NCBI GenBank assembly: GCA_002069885.1
Contig: MWCD01000023.1
Location: forward strand, 1-55,734
Direction of reading: 5' to 3'
DNA: 55,734 bases
From: a bacterium ADurb.Bin236
GTDB lineage: Bacteria > UBP15 > UBA6099
How positions within the stretch are numbered: the stretch's first letter is position 1; every line of letters begins with the position of its first letter. Under the pieces are notes generated by a model. That model was given only the letters and a program-made list of their open reading frames with translations. It had not been told where the DNA came from and searched no databases. Shown piece after piece: positions 35,175 through 43,672 of the stretch. Made by a program: the position numbers and the translations under genes.

Positions 35175-36248
35175 ATGTTGATTCCGCTCTCGAAAAAATC
35201 CCCCTCCGTCCTCCGCGACATCCGAAAAATCGGCGTTTACATCGGCGTCCCCGGACTCGGAGACCTGCTTTTCATCACACCACTGTTTAGGGAACTTAAA
35301 AAACTGTTCCCCGGCGCGGAGGTCGTGTTCATCGGAAAGTTGCTACGCGGCTACGTCCAACCTGTGTTCGACAAATGCGAATACATGGACAGGCTGCTCG
35401 AATTTCACCTCTACGATTCCCTGAACGCGCTCTCTTTGGCCCGGTTTGTAAAAATGCTCCGCGCTGAAAAGTTTGATCTGGTTGTGGACACCCAGAGGAA
35501 ACTAGCCCCCAGCCTTCTGCTCCGTCTGGGCGGTCCAAGATTCATGGTGGGCTACAGCAGCAAACAGGCGTTCTCCGATTTCGCCGTGGACGACTCGCGC
35601 AGGGACTCTCGCCACACCGCCGACCTCTCGCTGGACCTTGTCCGCGCCCTCGGCGCCCTGAACCCCGACCCCACGCTGGAAATACCTCTGCCGTCCGCGA
35701 ACAAAGAATACGCCGCCGCTTTCCTCGCATCCAACGGAGTCCCTGAAGGCGCCTGGACGGCTGGCCTGATCCCTTGCGCCGGTCACCCCTCCCGCAGATG
35801 GACTTCCGAAAAATTCGCCGCCCTCGCCAGCAGGCTCCGCGACGAACTCGGCTGCTCCGTTATCTGCTTCGGCTCCCGCGCGGACAAAGAAGTCATTGAC
35901 GAGATTATCGCCGCGACGGGGCAGGGCGCGTTCTGCGAAGACTTTGAGCGCGGCTCCATCCTCGATTCTGCGGCTCTCATGTCTCGTTGCTCCGTGATCG
36001 TTGGCGTGGATTCAGGCCCTCTCCATGTCGCCGACGCCGCAGGGGCTCCCTGCGTCGGCATCTACGGCCCCACTCTCCCAGAAAGATTCGGCCTTATCGG
36101 CTCCCGCTCCAAAAACATCTGTCTATACACCGAATGCTCCCCGTGCTCCGACCCCGAATGCATCCACCGCAAATGCCTAAACCAAATCGAAGTCGCAGAA
36201 GTCTTCAACGCCGCACGCGCGCTCCTCGACAATTCCGCCTCCGACTGA
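35175..36248 (+). CDS. Heptosyltransferase-like family 9 glycosyltransferase
   Basis: 357 residues. N-terminal Rossmann domain opening KIGVYIGVPGLGDLLFITPLFRELKKLFP, typical of ADP-heptose:LPS heptosyltransferases. Donor-binding C-terminal domain has PCAGHPSRRWTSEKFAALA and VGVDSGPLHVADAAGAPCVGIYGPTLPERFG. A cysteine-rich stretch near the end (CSPCSDPECIHRKC) is common in this family. It would add heptose to LPS inner core or another acceptor at the cytoplasmic face of the inner membrane. The AAGGAG site is unusually far (about 15 bases) from the ATG. Confidence 0.9.
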   Translation: MLIPLSKKSPSVLRDIRKIGVYIGVPGLGDLLFITPLFRELKKLFPGAEVVFIGKLLRGYVQPVFDKCEYMDRLLEFHLYDSLNALSLARFVKMLRAEKFDLVVDTQRKLAPSLLLRLGGPRFMVGYSSKQAFSDFAVDDSRRDSRHTADLSLDLVRALGALNPDPTLEIPLPSANKEYAAAFLASNGVPEGAWTAGLIPCAGHPSRRWTSEKFAALASRLRDELGCSVICFGSRADKEVIDEIIAATGQGAFCEDFERGSILDSAALMSRCSVIVGVDSGPLHVADAAGAPCVGIYGPTLPERFGLIGSRSKNICLYTECSPCSDPECIHRKCLNQIEVAEVFNAARALLDNSASD

Positions 36249-36365
36249 TCTGCTGTCGCCCGATAAAATATATCGCGCGAAGGATGCGGGTCGCCCGGAA
36301 TAGGCGATAACCGGCAAAAGACGGACAAAAGAAACAGCGAATCGCCCAGATGGGAAACGACGCGC

Positions 36366-36393
36366 AAAAAAATGCTAATCCATTGTTAGGATT
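36366..36393 (-). terminator. Possible weak terminator after the Gre-like gene
   Basis: On the minus strand AATCC pairs with GGATT around a 7-base loop, followed after four bases by seven T. The stem is only 5 bp, so the call is tentative. Confidence 0.35.
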
Positions 36394-36432
36394 CGGGCTG
36401 AATGTCGGTTTGGTTTTCGGACTATCCGGCGG

Positions 36433-37986
36433 TCAGTCGATGACTTCGCAGTTGTCGAGTATCCGCTCGATCTCGTTCTTGCGGCCCAGAAGCATCCTTT
36501 GCTTGTCCTGAGCGATGTTAAGCTCGGCGTTTTCGGAGATGTCGCCCCATTCGCGGGCGGTGCGGATGTCGGAGAGCGCTTCTTCCATTTTCGAGCTGTT
36601 TATATCTTCAAGCTCGCTCACAAGCTGGTCGTATTTCTCGCGCGTTATCCTGTAGACATCGTCCTGTTCGCTGTGACGTTTTGCTTCGGTCACTTCGATG
36701 CCGGGGTACTTGTTCTTGAGGGCCTGAAGCCGTTTCTGCCGCTCCTCGAAATCGAACGCGATGCAGTCGAAGAAATGAGAGGCGAAGAGGGACACTACTG
36801 CCGCGGGCTGCGCGTCGAGGAACTTGTCGATTTTCTTCTCGTCCTTGAGAAGCTTGACCAGTTCGTCTTCCTCGCGGGTGACGCTTGGGCCGTCGGAATT
36901 GTTGCGGCAGGAGTATGCGGATGTGAAGTGTATGTTGTTGAGAATCCTGAACATGGAGGAAATGACCACGTCCGGGGGAGGCGCGACATCCTCAATATCG
37001 GAACATTTTTCGATCTGGGTTTTCGACACCCACACGAAGGGCTGCATGTTAGTCGCTATATCCGCCATCGCCACATCGACGATGTGTTTGATATAGTCTT
37101 TGTTTTCCATCGCCAACAGCGTGTCGAGCGTCCAGTCGCGCTGGGTTTTCTTGAACCGCTTGGTGAGCATGAAAGCGGTGTCTAGGAACTGTTCAGGGCT
37201 GAGCTCGAGCAAAAGCTCGAAAAGGCGCTTGCGCACCGCGTTGTCCATGACTTCGGACACCGCGACCGCCGACTGTTCAACGTCGAACATGCGGATTTCG
37301 TCGTATATGGAATCTTTGATGGCGTCGTGCTGTTCGGGATCCAGCGTCTCTAAAAAAATGAGCGCCTCCAGTCGGGCGCCCATTTTGTTCGTCTGGTTCA
37401 TCGCGGTTCCCGTGAAGAAGGTCACCGCGGTTTCCCTGACATCCTCCATGGGGACGCCTTTCTGTTCGAGCTGCATCATATCCCTGACGATTTTTTGTTT
37501 GTCCTTCAGGGACGGAGACTGCCTGAAACGGGCGAGCAGCTCCTGAGCGATCTCGCCTAGCTCCCCCTTGTAAGAAATCTTTCCGGCCTTGTCCACTTCG
37601 AAGCGCGGGTCGGATTTCGCCGCCTGCGCTAAACGGGTTTGCCATTCGGCAAACTCATTCTCCGAGACAAGGGCCGGGCAGACCAGCCCCTTCAGTTCGG
37701 CGGGGGTTATCTCCGCCTGTTGGTCTTCCACCAGCGCCAGAGCGGCGTCCAGAGGCTCCTGATTGATATGTTTGGAAAACTGTTCCGCTTCGTCCCTTTT
37801 CCTGAGATGAAAACCCCGGGACGAAAGCTTAACGAGGGGAGCGCGTTTCTTGCCGGCGGTGTCGAATATCTCGTCTTTCCCGCCTTCGAACTCCACGAGC
37901 AGCTCGGAATCGGAACTGAGGCTCACTTTCCCGATGCCGTTGTTTTTATGCCAGACCCAATCGCCTTCCTTGAAACTCTTCGCCAT
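36433..37986 (-). CDS. Gre-like transcription factor: N-terminal SH3-like domain, helical middle, C-terminal GreA coiled coil
   Basis: 517 residues. N-terminus FKEGDWVWHKNNGIGKVSLS resembles CarD/Tudor-like RNA-polymerase-interacting domains. A long helical middle (about 70-440) is not recognised. The last 73 residues match the GreA N-terminal coiled coil, including the acidic tip GDISENAEL (D482 and E485, the residues that coordinate the catalytic metal in RNA polymerase). The protein stops exactly where GreA continues into its FKBP-like domain (NCEVID then stop, versus NAQVID in E. coli GreA), and no such domain is found downstream in any frame. It probably enters the secondary channel of RNA polymerase but is held there by a different body. 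The gene is transcribed alone. Confidence 0.8.
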   Translation of the reverse strand: MAKSFKEGDWVWHKNNGIGKVSLSSDSELLVEFEGGKDEIFDTAGKKRAPLVKLSSRGFHLRKRDEAEQFSKHINQEPLDAALALVEDQQAEITPAELKGLVCPALVSENEFAEWQTRLAQAAKSDPRFEVDKAGKISYKGELGEIAQELLARFRQSPSLKDKQKIVRDMMQLEQKGVPMEDVRETAVTFFTGTAMNQTNKMGARLEALIFLETLDPEQHDAIKDSIYDEIRMFDVEQSAVAVSEVMDNAVRKRLFELLLELSPEQFLDTAFMLTKRFKKTQRDWTLDTLLAMENKDYIKHIVDVAMADIATNMQPFVWVSKTQIEKCSDIEDVAPPPDVVISSMFRILNNIHFTSAYSCRNNSDGPSVTREEDELVKLLKDEKKIDKFLDAQPAAVVSLFASHFFDCIAFDFEERQKRLQALKNKYPGIEVTEAKRHSEQDDVYRITREKYDQLVSELEDINSSKMEEALSDIRTAREWGDISENAELNIAQDKQRMLLGRKNEIERILDNCEVID

Positions 37987-38378
37987 ATTAAAGCGCCTTT
38001 CGGGCTTTTTATGCGCCCGTCCGTCTTTTTCGGACTGTAAATTCTATACATCCGCGTCATCGAAGTCAAGCGCGGGAGGCCAACTTCGACGTAAAACATT
38101 TCAGAGCGCGGAAACAAGCGCGGATTCCGGGTTTGGCTCAATGCGCGTTTATTCGGCGGGAATCCGGTTTTTCCGCAGGCGGGCCTGGATAGGCGGGCTC
38201 GACGCGCGCCGGAGAAGTCGGCGCGGATAGCAACTTTTTCGCGGACAGGATAGCACGGTTAGCGAATATGTAACAACTCGCGCCCGAAATCGCGTTTTTG
38301 CGGGGATGGCTGCGGAGGTTTTGAAAACATAGATAAATAAACTGCTAATATTGCGCCGCGAATAATTAATATTTCTCA
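37987..38378. other. Non-coding stretch without recognised feature
   Basis: About 390 bp upstream of the Gre-like gene. No ORF, RNA gene or clear promoter was recognised, apart from increasing A/T content toward the promoter at 38379. Confidence 0.5.
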
Positions 38379-38406
38379 TTGACAAGCTGTCAAAGGGGCG
38401 TATAAT
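38379..38406 (+). promoter_or_regulatory. Consensus sigma-70 promoter with overlapping palindrome
   Basis: TTGACA at 38379-38384, a 16-bp spacer and TATAAT at 38401-38406: both boxes are perfect. The -35 box is one arm of a perfect palindrome TTGACA-AGC-TGTCAA (38379-38393), which looks like an operator. Confidence 0.8.
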
Positions 38407-38411
38407 CGTAA

Positions 38412-38598
38412 AGGTATTATGAAACACATAAACGTAACACGAAGAAAAGCCGCCAGAAAATGGTTTTGCGTCTAAGGAGGAACTCTCAAATTGAAGGAGC
38501 AGGCGAGCGGTCGCAGCCCGCGCCGCCTTCTATGCCTTAATGCGCAACGTTTTTTCACTCACCCTCTATGCCTCCTACATTTCGGGAGGCTTTTTTTT
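38412..38598 (+). ncRNA. Candidate small RNA or attenuated leader
   Basis: A transcript of about 187 nt is predicted from the consensus promoter to the intrinsic terminator. It contains an 18-codon ORF (38419-38475, MKHINVTRRKAARKWFCV) almost at the 5' end and, overlapping its stop codon, a perfect AAGGAGG (38474-38480) that serves no good ORF. A TTG ten bases later opens a 62-codon frame that runs through the terminator and does not look like a protein. The AGGAGG can pair with CCTCCT of the terminator stem (38571-38576), so an alternative fold is possible. It does not match tmRNA, 6S, SRP RNA or a riboswitch that I know. Confidence 0.5.
38570..38598 (+). terminator. Intrinsic terminator of the small transcript
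   Basis: GCCTCC...GGAGGC stem (38570-38590) followed by eight T. Oriented with the upstream consensus promoter and ahead of the TetR gene. Confidence 0.75.
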
Positions 38599-38754
38599 GC
38601 GCAAAGACTGCTGGCTGGACGCGCGCTGACGCTCGGATTTTCACGAGAAAAATCCGATTCAACCCGAATCCGTCATTAGGATTCGGGAGCGATTGTTCAT
38701 AGCGACGAACTGCTTGGTTGCCGCAGGGTGTAAGCAATTGCATTTGTTTTGTTG

Positions 38755-38776
38755 TTATGCTAGTTTATCCGCATAA
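38755..38776. promoter_or_regulatory. Inverted repeat before the TetR gene, possible operator
   Basis: TTATGC-N10-GCATAA lies 5 bases upstream of the TetR start at 38782. Size and position fit an autoregulatory TetR operator. Confidence 0.4.
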
Positions 38777-38781
38777 GAGAT

Positions 38782-39408
38782 ATGGCAGAAAATATGACAA
38801 AAGCGGACAGGACGCGCCTCAGAATCATCGAGGCCTCATTGCCGTTGTTTCTAGAAAAGGGTTACAACGGCACGTCAATGCGGGAACTGATGTCCGCAAG
38901 CGGGGTCAAGGCGGGCAATTTCTATTTTCATTTCGATAGCAAAAAGGCGCTTGCGCTTGCGGTGATGGATGAGGCGGAAGAGATATTCTTCGATGTGATG
39001 AATGCCGCCTGCGAAGCGGAAGGGCTTTCTCCGGCGCAGAAGCTTGGGGCGATGATGGGGGCGCTGGCGGCGCTGATCGAGGCAAGGGATTGCGCCGGCG
39101 GCTGTCTTTTCGCCAATTTTGCGCTCGAAATGAGCGACGCGGATGAAGACCTACGCGAACGGACCGCCGCTTTCTTCGAGCGTTGGCGACTGATGATCGA
39201 GAAGCTTGTCAGAGACGCCCGCCGCGAAGGCGAACTTCCTTCAAATATCGACTCTTCCGGTTTTTCTGAATATATCATCATGGCCCTAGAGGGCGGAATA
39301 ATGCTATCCCGGCTAAAAAAAGACGCTGCCCCTCTCAAATTCGCCTTCTCCACGCTCCGCGACCACATTTTTTCTCTCAAGGAAAAACCAACGCTTCAAG
39401 ACGGTTAG
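38782..39408 (+). CDS. TetR/AcrR-family transcriptional regulator
   Basis: 208 residues. N-terminal helix-turn-helix: RLRIIEASLPLFLEKGYNGTSMRELMSASGVKAGNFYFHFDSKKALALAVMDEAEE, about residues 11-66. The ligand-binding C-terminal domain includes CAGGCLFANFALEMSD (a region conserved in the YcdC/TetR_C-type subgroup) and a helix bundle to the end. It binds DNA as a dimer and should release it on ligand binding. An inverted repeat directly upstream suggests autoregulation. The neighbouring targets are unclear. It is convergent with an exported-protein gene, with repeat copy 3 between them. Confidence 0.92.
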   Translation: MAENMTKADRTRLRIIEASLPLFLEKGYNGTSMRELMSASGVKAGNFYFHFDSKKALALAVMDEAEEIFFDVMNAACEAEGLSPAQKLGAMMGALAALIEARDCAGGCLFANFALEMSDADEDLRERTAAFFERWRLMIEKLVRDARREGELPSNIDSSGFSEYIIMALEGGIMLSRLKKDAAPLKFAFSTLRDHIFSLKEKPTLQDG

Positions 39409-39420
39409 GTTGTTAAGTTA

Positions 39421-39809
39421 TTAAGGGAAAACTTTTAAAAAGTTTTCCCTTAAAATCCCTTTCAAAACGTTTCACGCTAGCGCCAAAGGCATAGCTTCGC
39501 TTCCGCCTTCGGCGCTTATACATGTTATTAGATGATTCTACCCACTACCAAGTGTGCCATGCGCAAAGCTTTTTCCTTTGCGCATGATGCTTTTTACCAA
39601 AGTAGTTAGTGGGAACTTTCATTTAATTCTTCGTATATCATGCGAAAAGATATTTGTAGAGTTTTCTATGAGAATCTTCTTCTGGAACATTTTCACAAGA
39701 GCGACGGGACGCGACGCGCCAGCGTCGCGTCCCGTCGCGCATTGAAAAGTTTGAAGGATTTTCAAGGAAACTTTTCAAAGTTTCCTTGAACCGCCGGAGG
39801 CGCTTTAAA
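39421..39809 (-). repeat. Composite palindromic repeat, copy 3
   Basis: Same orientation as copy 1. Palindrome A at 39421-39453 (arms TTAAGGGAAAACTTTT), hairpin at 39480-39515 (GCGCC...GGCGC with unequal arms), an extra hairpin CATGCGCAAAG...CTTTGCGCATG (39558-39586), a very stable 38-bp palindrome GCGACGGGACGCGACGC... (39701-39738), an AT-rich palindrome (39761-39790, arms TTCAAGGAAACTTT) and the end sequence CCGCCGGAGGCGCTTTAAA (39791-39809), which is the reverse complement of the beginning of copy 2. It fills the gap between two convergent genes. Confidence 0.75.
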
Positions 39810-39829
39810 TGCCTTGCGGAAGCAAACGC

Positions 39830-40930
39830 TTATTGTACGGTGTAGCCGCGTTTCCTGTAGGCTACTCTTGTTATCAGGGAAATGTCGGTTAGGTCGATGT
39901 CGGCGGGATTTATCTGAGTCATCATGAAAGTCATGAACATAAATTCCAAGGTTCGGCTCGGATTGTCTTTGAACGCTTTGCGGTCAACGGAGATAACGAG
40001 GCGGTTTTCATCCGGAGCGCAGACGGCGGACTTGTTGTCGGCGACGATTTCGCTTCCGTGAAAGTAGTAGAGACCGCATTTGACGGCGATATTCAGGGGG
40101 GCGTAAATGACTACCGCGCCTTGTCGGAGAATCGATTCGATGCCCGTGTCTCCGCTGGAGATGTCCGGGTTCAGCCATCCGGCGACGTAGATGTTCGCGG
40201 CGGTGGGAGACAGCCGGCCGGGAGACACCTTGCCCTGCGTGTTTATCGTTATCAGAACGCGTTCCTGCGTGAATCCGACCCGCGTGGATTTAATATAAAG
40301 CGATTCAGGCGTCCCGCTGTACTCAAACGCGGCCCCGTCGAGTCTTTCGTGGGGTATGGACATCGGGAAGAGGCAGCCGGAGGGGCGAAGCGCGGGGCAG
40401 TCGAGGGTGTCTGCGCGGCAATCCGCTTCTTTTGACATGGCGCCGACCACGACTTCGACGGCGCAGAAGTTCTCTACATACGCTTCGTCGAACGCGTTCA
40501 CCGCGTGTATGCCGAACATGATTTCCGTTCCGGACGGCTGACCGGGGATGACGCCTTTCCAGACGTCGCCGGAGGATGAAGTTCTCTCCATTCTAATTCT
40601 CGAGAAAGAGGCTCCGCCGTCGGCGGTGTAGTTAATGAAAGCCTCCCATACTTCGGCTGTCTCTCTTTTACGGGCTTTTTCGATGACGGCGGATACAGTC
40701 ACCGGCTCGTTTTCGCGCGGGTAAGCGGGCGATATCTCGACTTTGTCGACGGTCGGAAACGCGCGGTTGTCTATAGCGTCCTTGACTTTGTCGGCGTCCT
40801 CGCGGGAAATGCCGAGCTGGTGGAGATAGTTGCTCATGGAAGCCCAGTCCGAGGATTCCTGAGCGGAGACGGGGCAGCGCGCGACCGCGAGCGCCAACGC
40901 GGCCAATGTTGCGGTTATGACTTTTCTCAT
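39830..40930 (-). CDS. Exported protein of unknown function
   Basis: 366 residues with AAGGAG upstream of the ATG at 40930 and a signal peptide cleaved near VSAQ (about 24). A predicted beta-sandwich (about 60-155, VEISPAYPRENEPVTVSAVIEK, then FINYTADGG) looks like an immunoglobulin-like fold seen in surface proteins. The C-terminal half is beta-rich with several Cys (CRADTLDCPALRPSGC), suggesting disulfides, and GWLNPDISSGDTGIES. No family is recognised. It is separated from the crotonase gene by 26 bp on the same strand, and may be the last gene of the efflux operon. Confidence 0.65.
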   Translation of the reverse strand: MRKVITATLAALALAVARCPVSAQESSDWASMSNYLHQLGISREDADKVKDAIDNRAFPTVDKVEISPAYPRENEPVTVSAVIEKARKRETAEVWEAFINYTADGGASFSRIRMERTSSSGDVWKGVIPGQPSGTEIMFGIHAVNAFDEAYVENFCAVEVVVGAMSKEADCRADTLDCPALRPSGCLFPMSIPHERLDGAAFEYSGTPESLYIKSTRVGFTQERVLITINTQGKVSPGRLSPTAANIYVAGWLNPDISSGDTGIESILRQGAVVIYAPLNIAVKCGLYYFHGSEIVADNKSAVCAPDENRLVISVDRKAFKDNPSRTLEFMFMTFMMTQINPADIDLTDISLITRVAYRKRGYTVQ

Positions 40931-40956
40931 ATTGTTAGCTCCTTGCCAATCCGCCG

Positions 40957-41712
40957 TCAGTCCCCCTGTTTCCAGAAAGTTTCGGCGATGATGTCGTTCT
41001 CATATTTTAAGTAATCTTTAAGTTCTTCCACCTTATAGTTCATAAGTTTTTTTATTCCTACGAGAGTTTTGCCGGGGATGCGGGCGAAATGCTCGGCCTT
41101 TTTGAAGGCTGCAGTCTCCAGTTCGGCGGATGGAACTATCTCGTCCACCAGTCCCAGAGAGAGCGCTTCGGCGGCGGTTATGTCATTTTCCGACAGGAGC
41201 AGTTCGTAGGCTTTTGATTTGCCAAGGATTGATGATAGGAAGAATGTGGCTCCGCCTTTAGGGACCATCCCTGTCTTGAAGTATCCTTTCTGAATGACGG
41301 TGTCGTCGGCGACTATCCTGTAGTCGCAGGCAAGGCTCATGTTCAGGAACTGGGCGACGATGTTGCCGCTGTCCACAGAGATGACGAACTTGTCCTGCGA
41401 GTACAGCTCGACGATGAACTGGCTGTAGAAATTCAGCATTCTGTGGATTTTGAGCCTGTCTTTTTCCTTCGATGCGAAATCAATGAACTCCTCGTACTCG
41501 CGCATATCCTTCTGTTCGGAAGTTCTGGCGACGATGATGACTCTGAGGTTTTTGCTATCGCCGCATTCCTTGAAAGTCTTGCTCAACTGGTCCATGTCGC
41601 AAAGTCCGGCGGCGTTGAAAAGAGCTTTGCCCTTGAATCTGAAGATGGCGATGTTGCCGAACGATTCAAACGTGAACGAGTCGTAGATTCTTGCGCATTC
41701 CTTGCCGGTCAT
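40957..41712 (-). CDS. Crotonase-fold protein lacking both catalytic glutamates
   Basis: 251 residues from the ATG at 41712, with GGGAGG nine bases upstream. A TTG at 41781 overlapping the previous stop would add 23 residues but has no comparable site. The fold signature is present: LACDYRIVADD, GMVPKGGATFFLSSILGKSKAYELLLS, AEALSLGLVDEIV, and ARIPGKTLVGIKKLMN at the C-terminus. Compared with rat enoyl-CoA hydratase (GGGCELAMMCD and QPEILLG), the oxyanion-hole glycines read AQF, the first catalytic Glu is Asn (NMSLACD) and the second is Tyr (KGYFKTG). It is therefore unlikely to be a standard hydratase. It is the last clear gene of the efflux operon, 65 bp after the receiver gene. Confidence 0.8.
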   Translation of the reverse strand: MTGKECARIYDSFTFESFGNIAIFRFKGKALFNAAGLCDMDQLSKTFKECGDSKNLRVIIVARTSEQKDMREYEEFIDFASKEKDRLKIHRMLNFYSQFIVELYSQDKFVISVDSGNIVAQFLNMSLACDYRIVADDTVIQKGYFKTGMVPKGGATFFLSSILGKSKAYELLLSENDITAAEALSLGLVDEIVPSAELETAAFKKAEHFARIPGKTLVGIKKLMNYKVEELKDYLKYENDIIAETFWKQGD

Positions 41713-41777
41713 GGCGTGTCCCTCCCTGAGGTTTATAAAAGCGGAGAACCCTGATCCGGGTTCGCTCAAGCCTTGTT

Positions 41778-42185
41778 TCAACCGGGAACTGGGTCTGCGT
41801 CCCCGGAGCGCGCATTATATGATTCGATATATCTTATTTTATCAAGCAACTCAATGGTTTGAACAGGTTTAGAAAGAAATGAGTTCGCGCCCGCCATAAA
41901 GCAGCCAAGCTTGGCAGAGAGGCTGGAGTCGGAGGAAACAGCGATGATTTTCGGGGCGTTTGCGCCGAGGCCGAAGATGGCGCGGCAGGTGTCGTGTCCT
42001 TCAATGCCGGCGGCGTCCATATCGACAATGACGGCTTCGTGGCGTTCTCGCGAGAGGGCTTCGAGGGCTGCGGCGGCTCCTACTGCGAGCGAGACGGAGA
42101 ACCCGGCGGACTCAAACGTCGAGCGCGGACAGGCGCAGTCCTCAATGCTGCCGGATACGATGAGTATTGCGGCTTTGAACGGCAT
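41778..42185 (-). CDS. Single-domain response-regulator receiver with altered acidic pocket
   Basis: 135 residues from the ATG at 42185 (GAGG upstream). A longer frame into tolC is rejected. The receiver fold is clear: ILIVSGS at strand 1, phospho-acceptor Asp in AVIVDMDAAGIEG, switch Ser in IAVSSD, and Lys in FLSKPV. The two acidic residues that normally follow strand 1 (ILIVDD) are S and G here, so magnesium binding and phosphorylation may be weak or lost. No output domain. It lies 59 bp after the TolC gene on the same strand, at the 3' end of the efflux operon. Confidence 0.82.
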   Translation of the reverse strand: MPFKAAILIVSGSIEDCACPRSTFESAGFSVSLAVGAAAALEALSRERHEAVIVDMDAAGIEGHDTCRAIFGLGANAPKIIAVSSDSSLSAKLGCFMAGANSFLSKPVQTIELLDKIRYIESYNARSGDADPVPG

Positions 42186-42244
42186 GATATCGCCTCTATT
42201 TCCCGAAACGGAGCGCGGGCGACAAAGCCCCGTTTGCAGGGCAG

Positions 42245-43672
42245 TCAGTCGGGACGCTTGTCGAATCCGACGAGTCCGCAAGCTGAAGCAAGGCCGGCTT
42301 TAGCCGTTTCATAATCTCGCTTCGCGGACGCGAAATTCAGACCCGCAGAGGTTAAGTTGTGCTCTGCGTCAATGACGTCCAGTTGAGTGGCGAAGCCCTC
42401 CTTGTAAGAAAGGGAGGCGATGCGATAGCCTTCCTCGGCTGCGGAGAGGATGATTCTTGACGTTTCGAGTCTGGCTTTCGCCTCAATGATCTGGAGGTAT
42501 GCGGCTTCCGTCTGAATCTTCACGCCGTTTGAAAGGTCGTCCATTTTCAGGTCGAGATCGTCGGCGCGGAGCCGCGCCTGAGCCGATTTTGCGGAGGCCA
42601 GCCCTTGGTCGAAAAACGGATACTCGACCGCGAGGACGGCGCGCCATGAGTCCTGAGGGCTGAACATTGAGCCTCTGGAATGAAAGGACCATTGTCCGGC
42701 AAAGGCGACGGTCGGTTTGTTCTTTTCAAGTTCCGCCGCTAGGTTCGCCGCGTCTCGCCCTTTCCGGATCTGTTCGAATTCTGGCCTGTTGCTCGCGGCT
42801 AGCGCCAAATAATAATCAAGGGGCGCAAGCTCGATATTCTCGAACGCGTCCCGGTCGGTTATTTTCAGTTCTTTCTCATAGGGCATGCCGACGATGTTTG
42901 CGAGAGCCCGCATTGCTAGGGTTAGGTTCTTTCTTGCCGTCGCCAGTTTTTCTTTGGCAGATTGCAGCTCGACCTCGGAGCGGATGACATCGAGTTTGAT
43001 TCCCAAGCCCGAGTTGAAGAGTTCGACGACATCCTTCATGTGGGACTCGGAGCGCGAGACCGACGATTCTAGCAGTTTGACGGCTTCGCCGGCTAGGATG
43101 GCTCCGTGGAAGAGAGCCTTGACCTCGGCGGCGAGGTTTATTCTCGCCAGCTTGGAATCGAGCGCGGCGATGTCTTTGCCTTTGCGGGCGGCGGAGACGG
43201 CTTTTTCCTTTTTGCCGAAGGTGAACACCGGTTTGACCACATTCAGGTCGCCAGTGTGCTGCCATTCTGGGTTCAGGCTGTATTCAATGAGTTGAATCTT
43301 GGGGACGGGGTTGGAGATGGCGAACATGTCGGAGCCGGATATGTTGACCGGGGCGACTTCGTAATAGGAGAGGGGGAAAGCCAGCTTGCTTGAGCTTTCA
43401 ACGCGCTGGTAGTTGCCGTTGAGTTTCAGGCTTAGTCCGAACCGCGACTTAACCTCCGCGAGCTTTTTCGCGGCGGATTCGGCGGTTAGGTCGGCGGAGC
43501 GGATGGAGCGGTTGGCGGACAGAGCGGTTTCCACCGCTCTGTCCAGAGCGAGCGGAGAGTCCGCGAGATAAAGTTCCTGCGACGGGATGTCCGCCGCCGC
43601 GAGCGGATGAATCGCGGAAAGAGCCAGAGCGGCCGCGCAGGCCGTTATAAATGTTGTTATTCCGATTTTCAT
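42245..43672 (-). CDS. TolC-family outer-membrane efflux protein
   Basis: 475 residues with a signal peptide (cleaved near LAAA). Two OEP repeats with long helices (SADLTAESAAKKLAEVKSRFG, about 60-80; DVVELFNSGLGIKLDVIRSEVELQSAKEKLATARKNL, about 210-245) and the equivalent second half (SYKEGFATQLDVIDAEHNLTSAGLNFASAKRDYETAKAGL). It forms the outer-membrane channel of the tripartite pump. Its ATG overlaps the RND stop codon as ATGA, so it is translationally coupled to the pump. Confidence 0.93.
   Translation of the reverse strand: MKIGITTFITACAAALALSAIHPLAAADIPSQELYLADSPLALDRAVETALSANRSIRSADLTAESAAKKLAEVKSRFGLSLKLNGNYQRVESSSKLAFPLSYYEVAPVNISGSDMFAISNPVPKIQLIEYSLNPEWQHTGDLNVVKPVFTFGKKEKAVSAARKGKDIAALDSKLARINLAAEVKALFHGAILAGEAVKLLESSVSRSESHMKDVVELFNSGLGIKLDVIRSEVELQSAKEKLATARKNLTLAMRALANIVGMPYEKELKITDRDAFENIELAPLDYYLALAASNRPEFEQIRKGRDAANLAAELEKNKPTVAFAGQWSFHSRGSMFSPQDSWRAVLAVEYPFFDQGLASAKSAQARLRADDLDLKMDDLSNGVKIQTEAAYLQIIEAKARLETSRIILSAAEEGYRIASLSYKEGFATQLDVIDAEHNLTSAGLNFASAKRDYETAKAGLASACGLVGFDKRPD

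Noticed and set aside
38491-38679. 62-codon TTG ORF after the orphan Shine-Dalgarno
   Set aside because: It reads through an intrinsic terminator and its translation is Arg/Leu/His-rich without family resemblance. Kept only as part of the small-transcript description.
40957-41712. Crotonase considered as an RpfF-type diffusible signal synthase
   Set aside because: The catalytic glutamates needed for that activity are absent and the neighbours are efflux genes, not RpfG/RpfC-like regulators.
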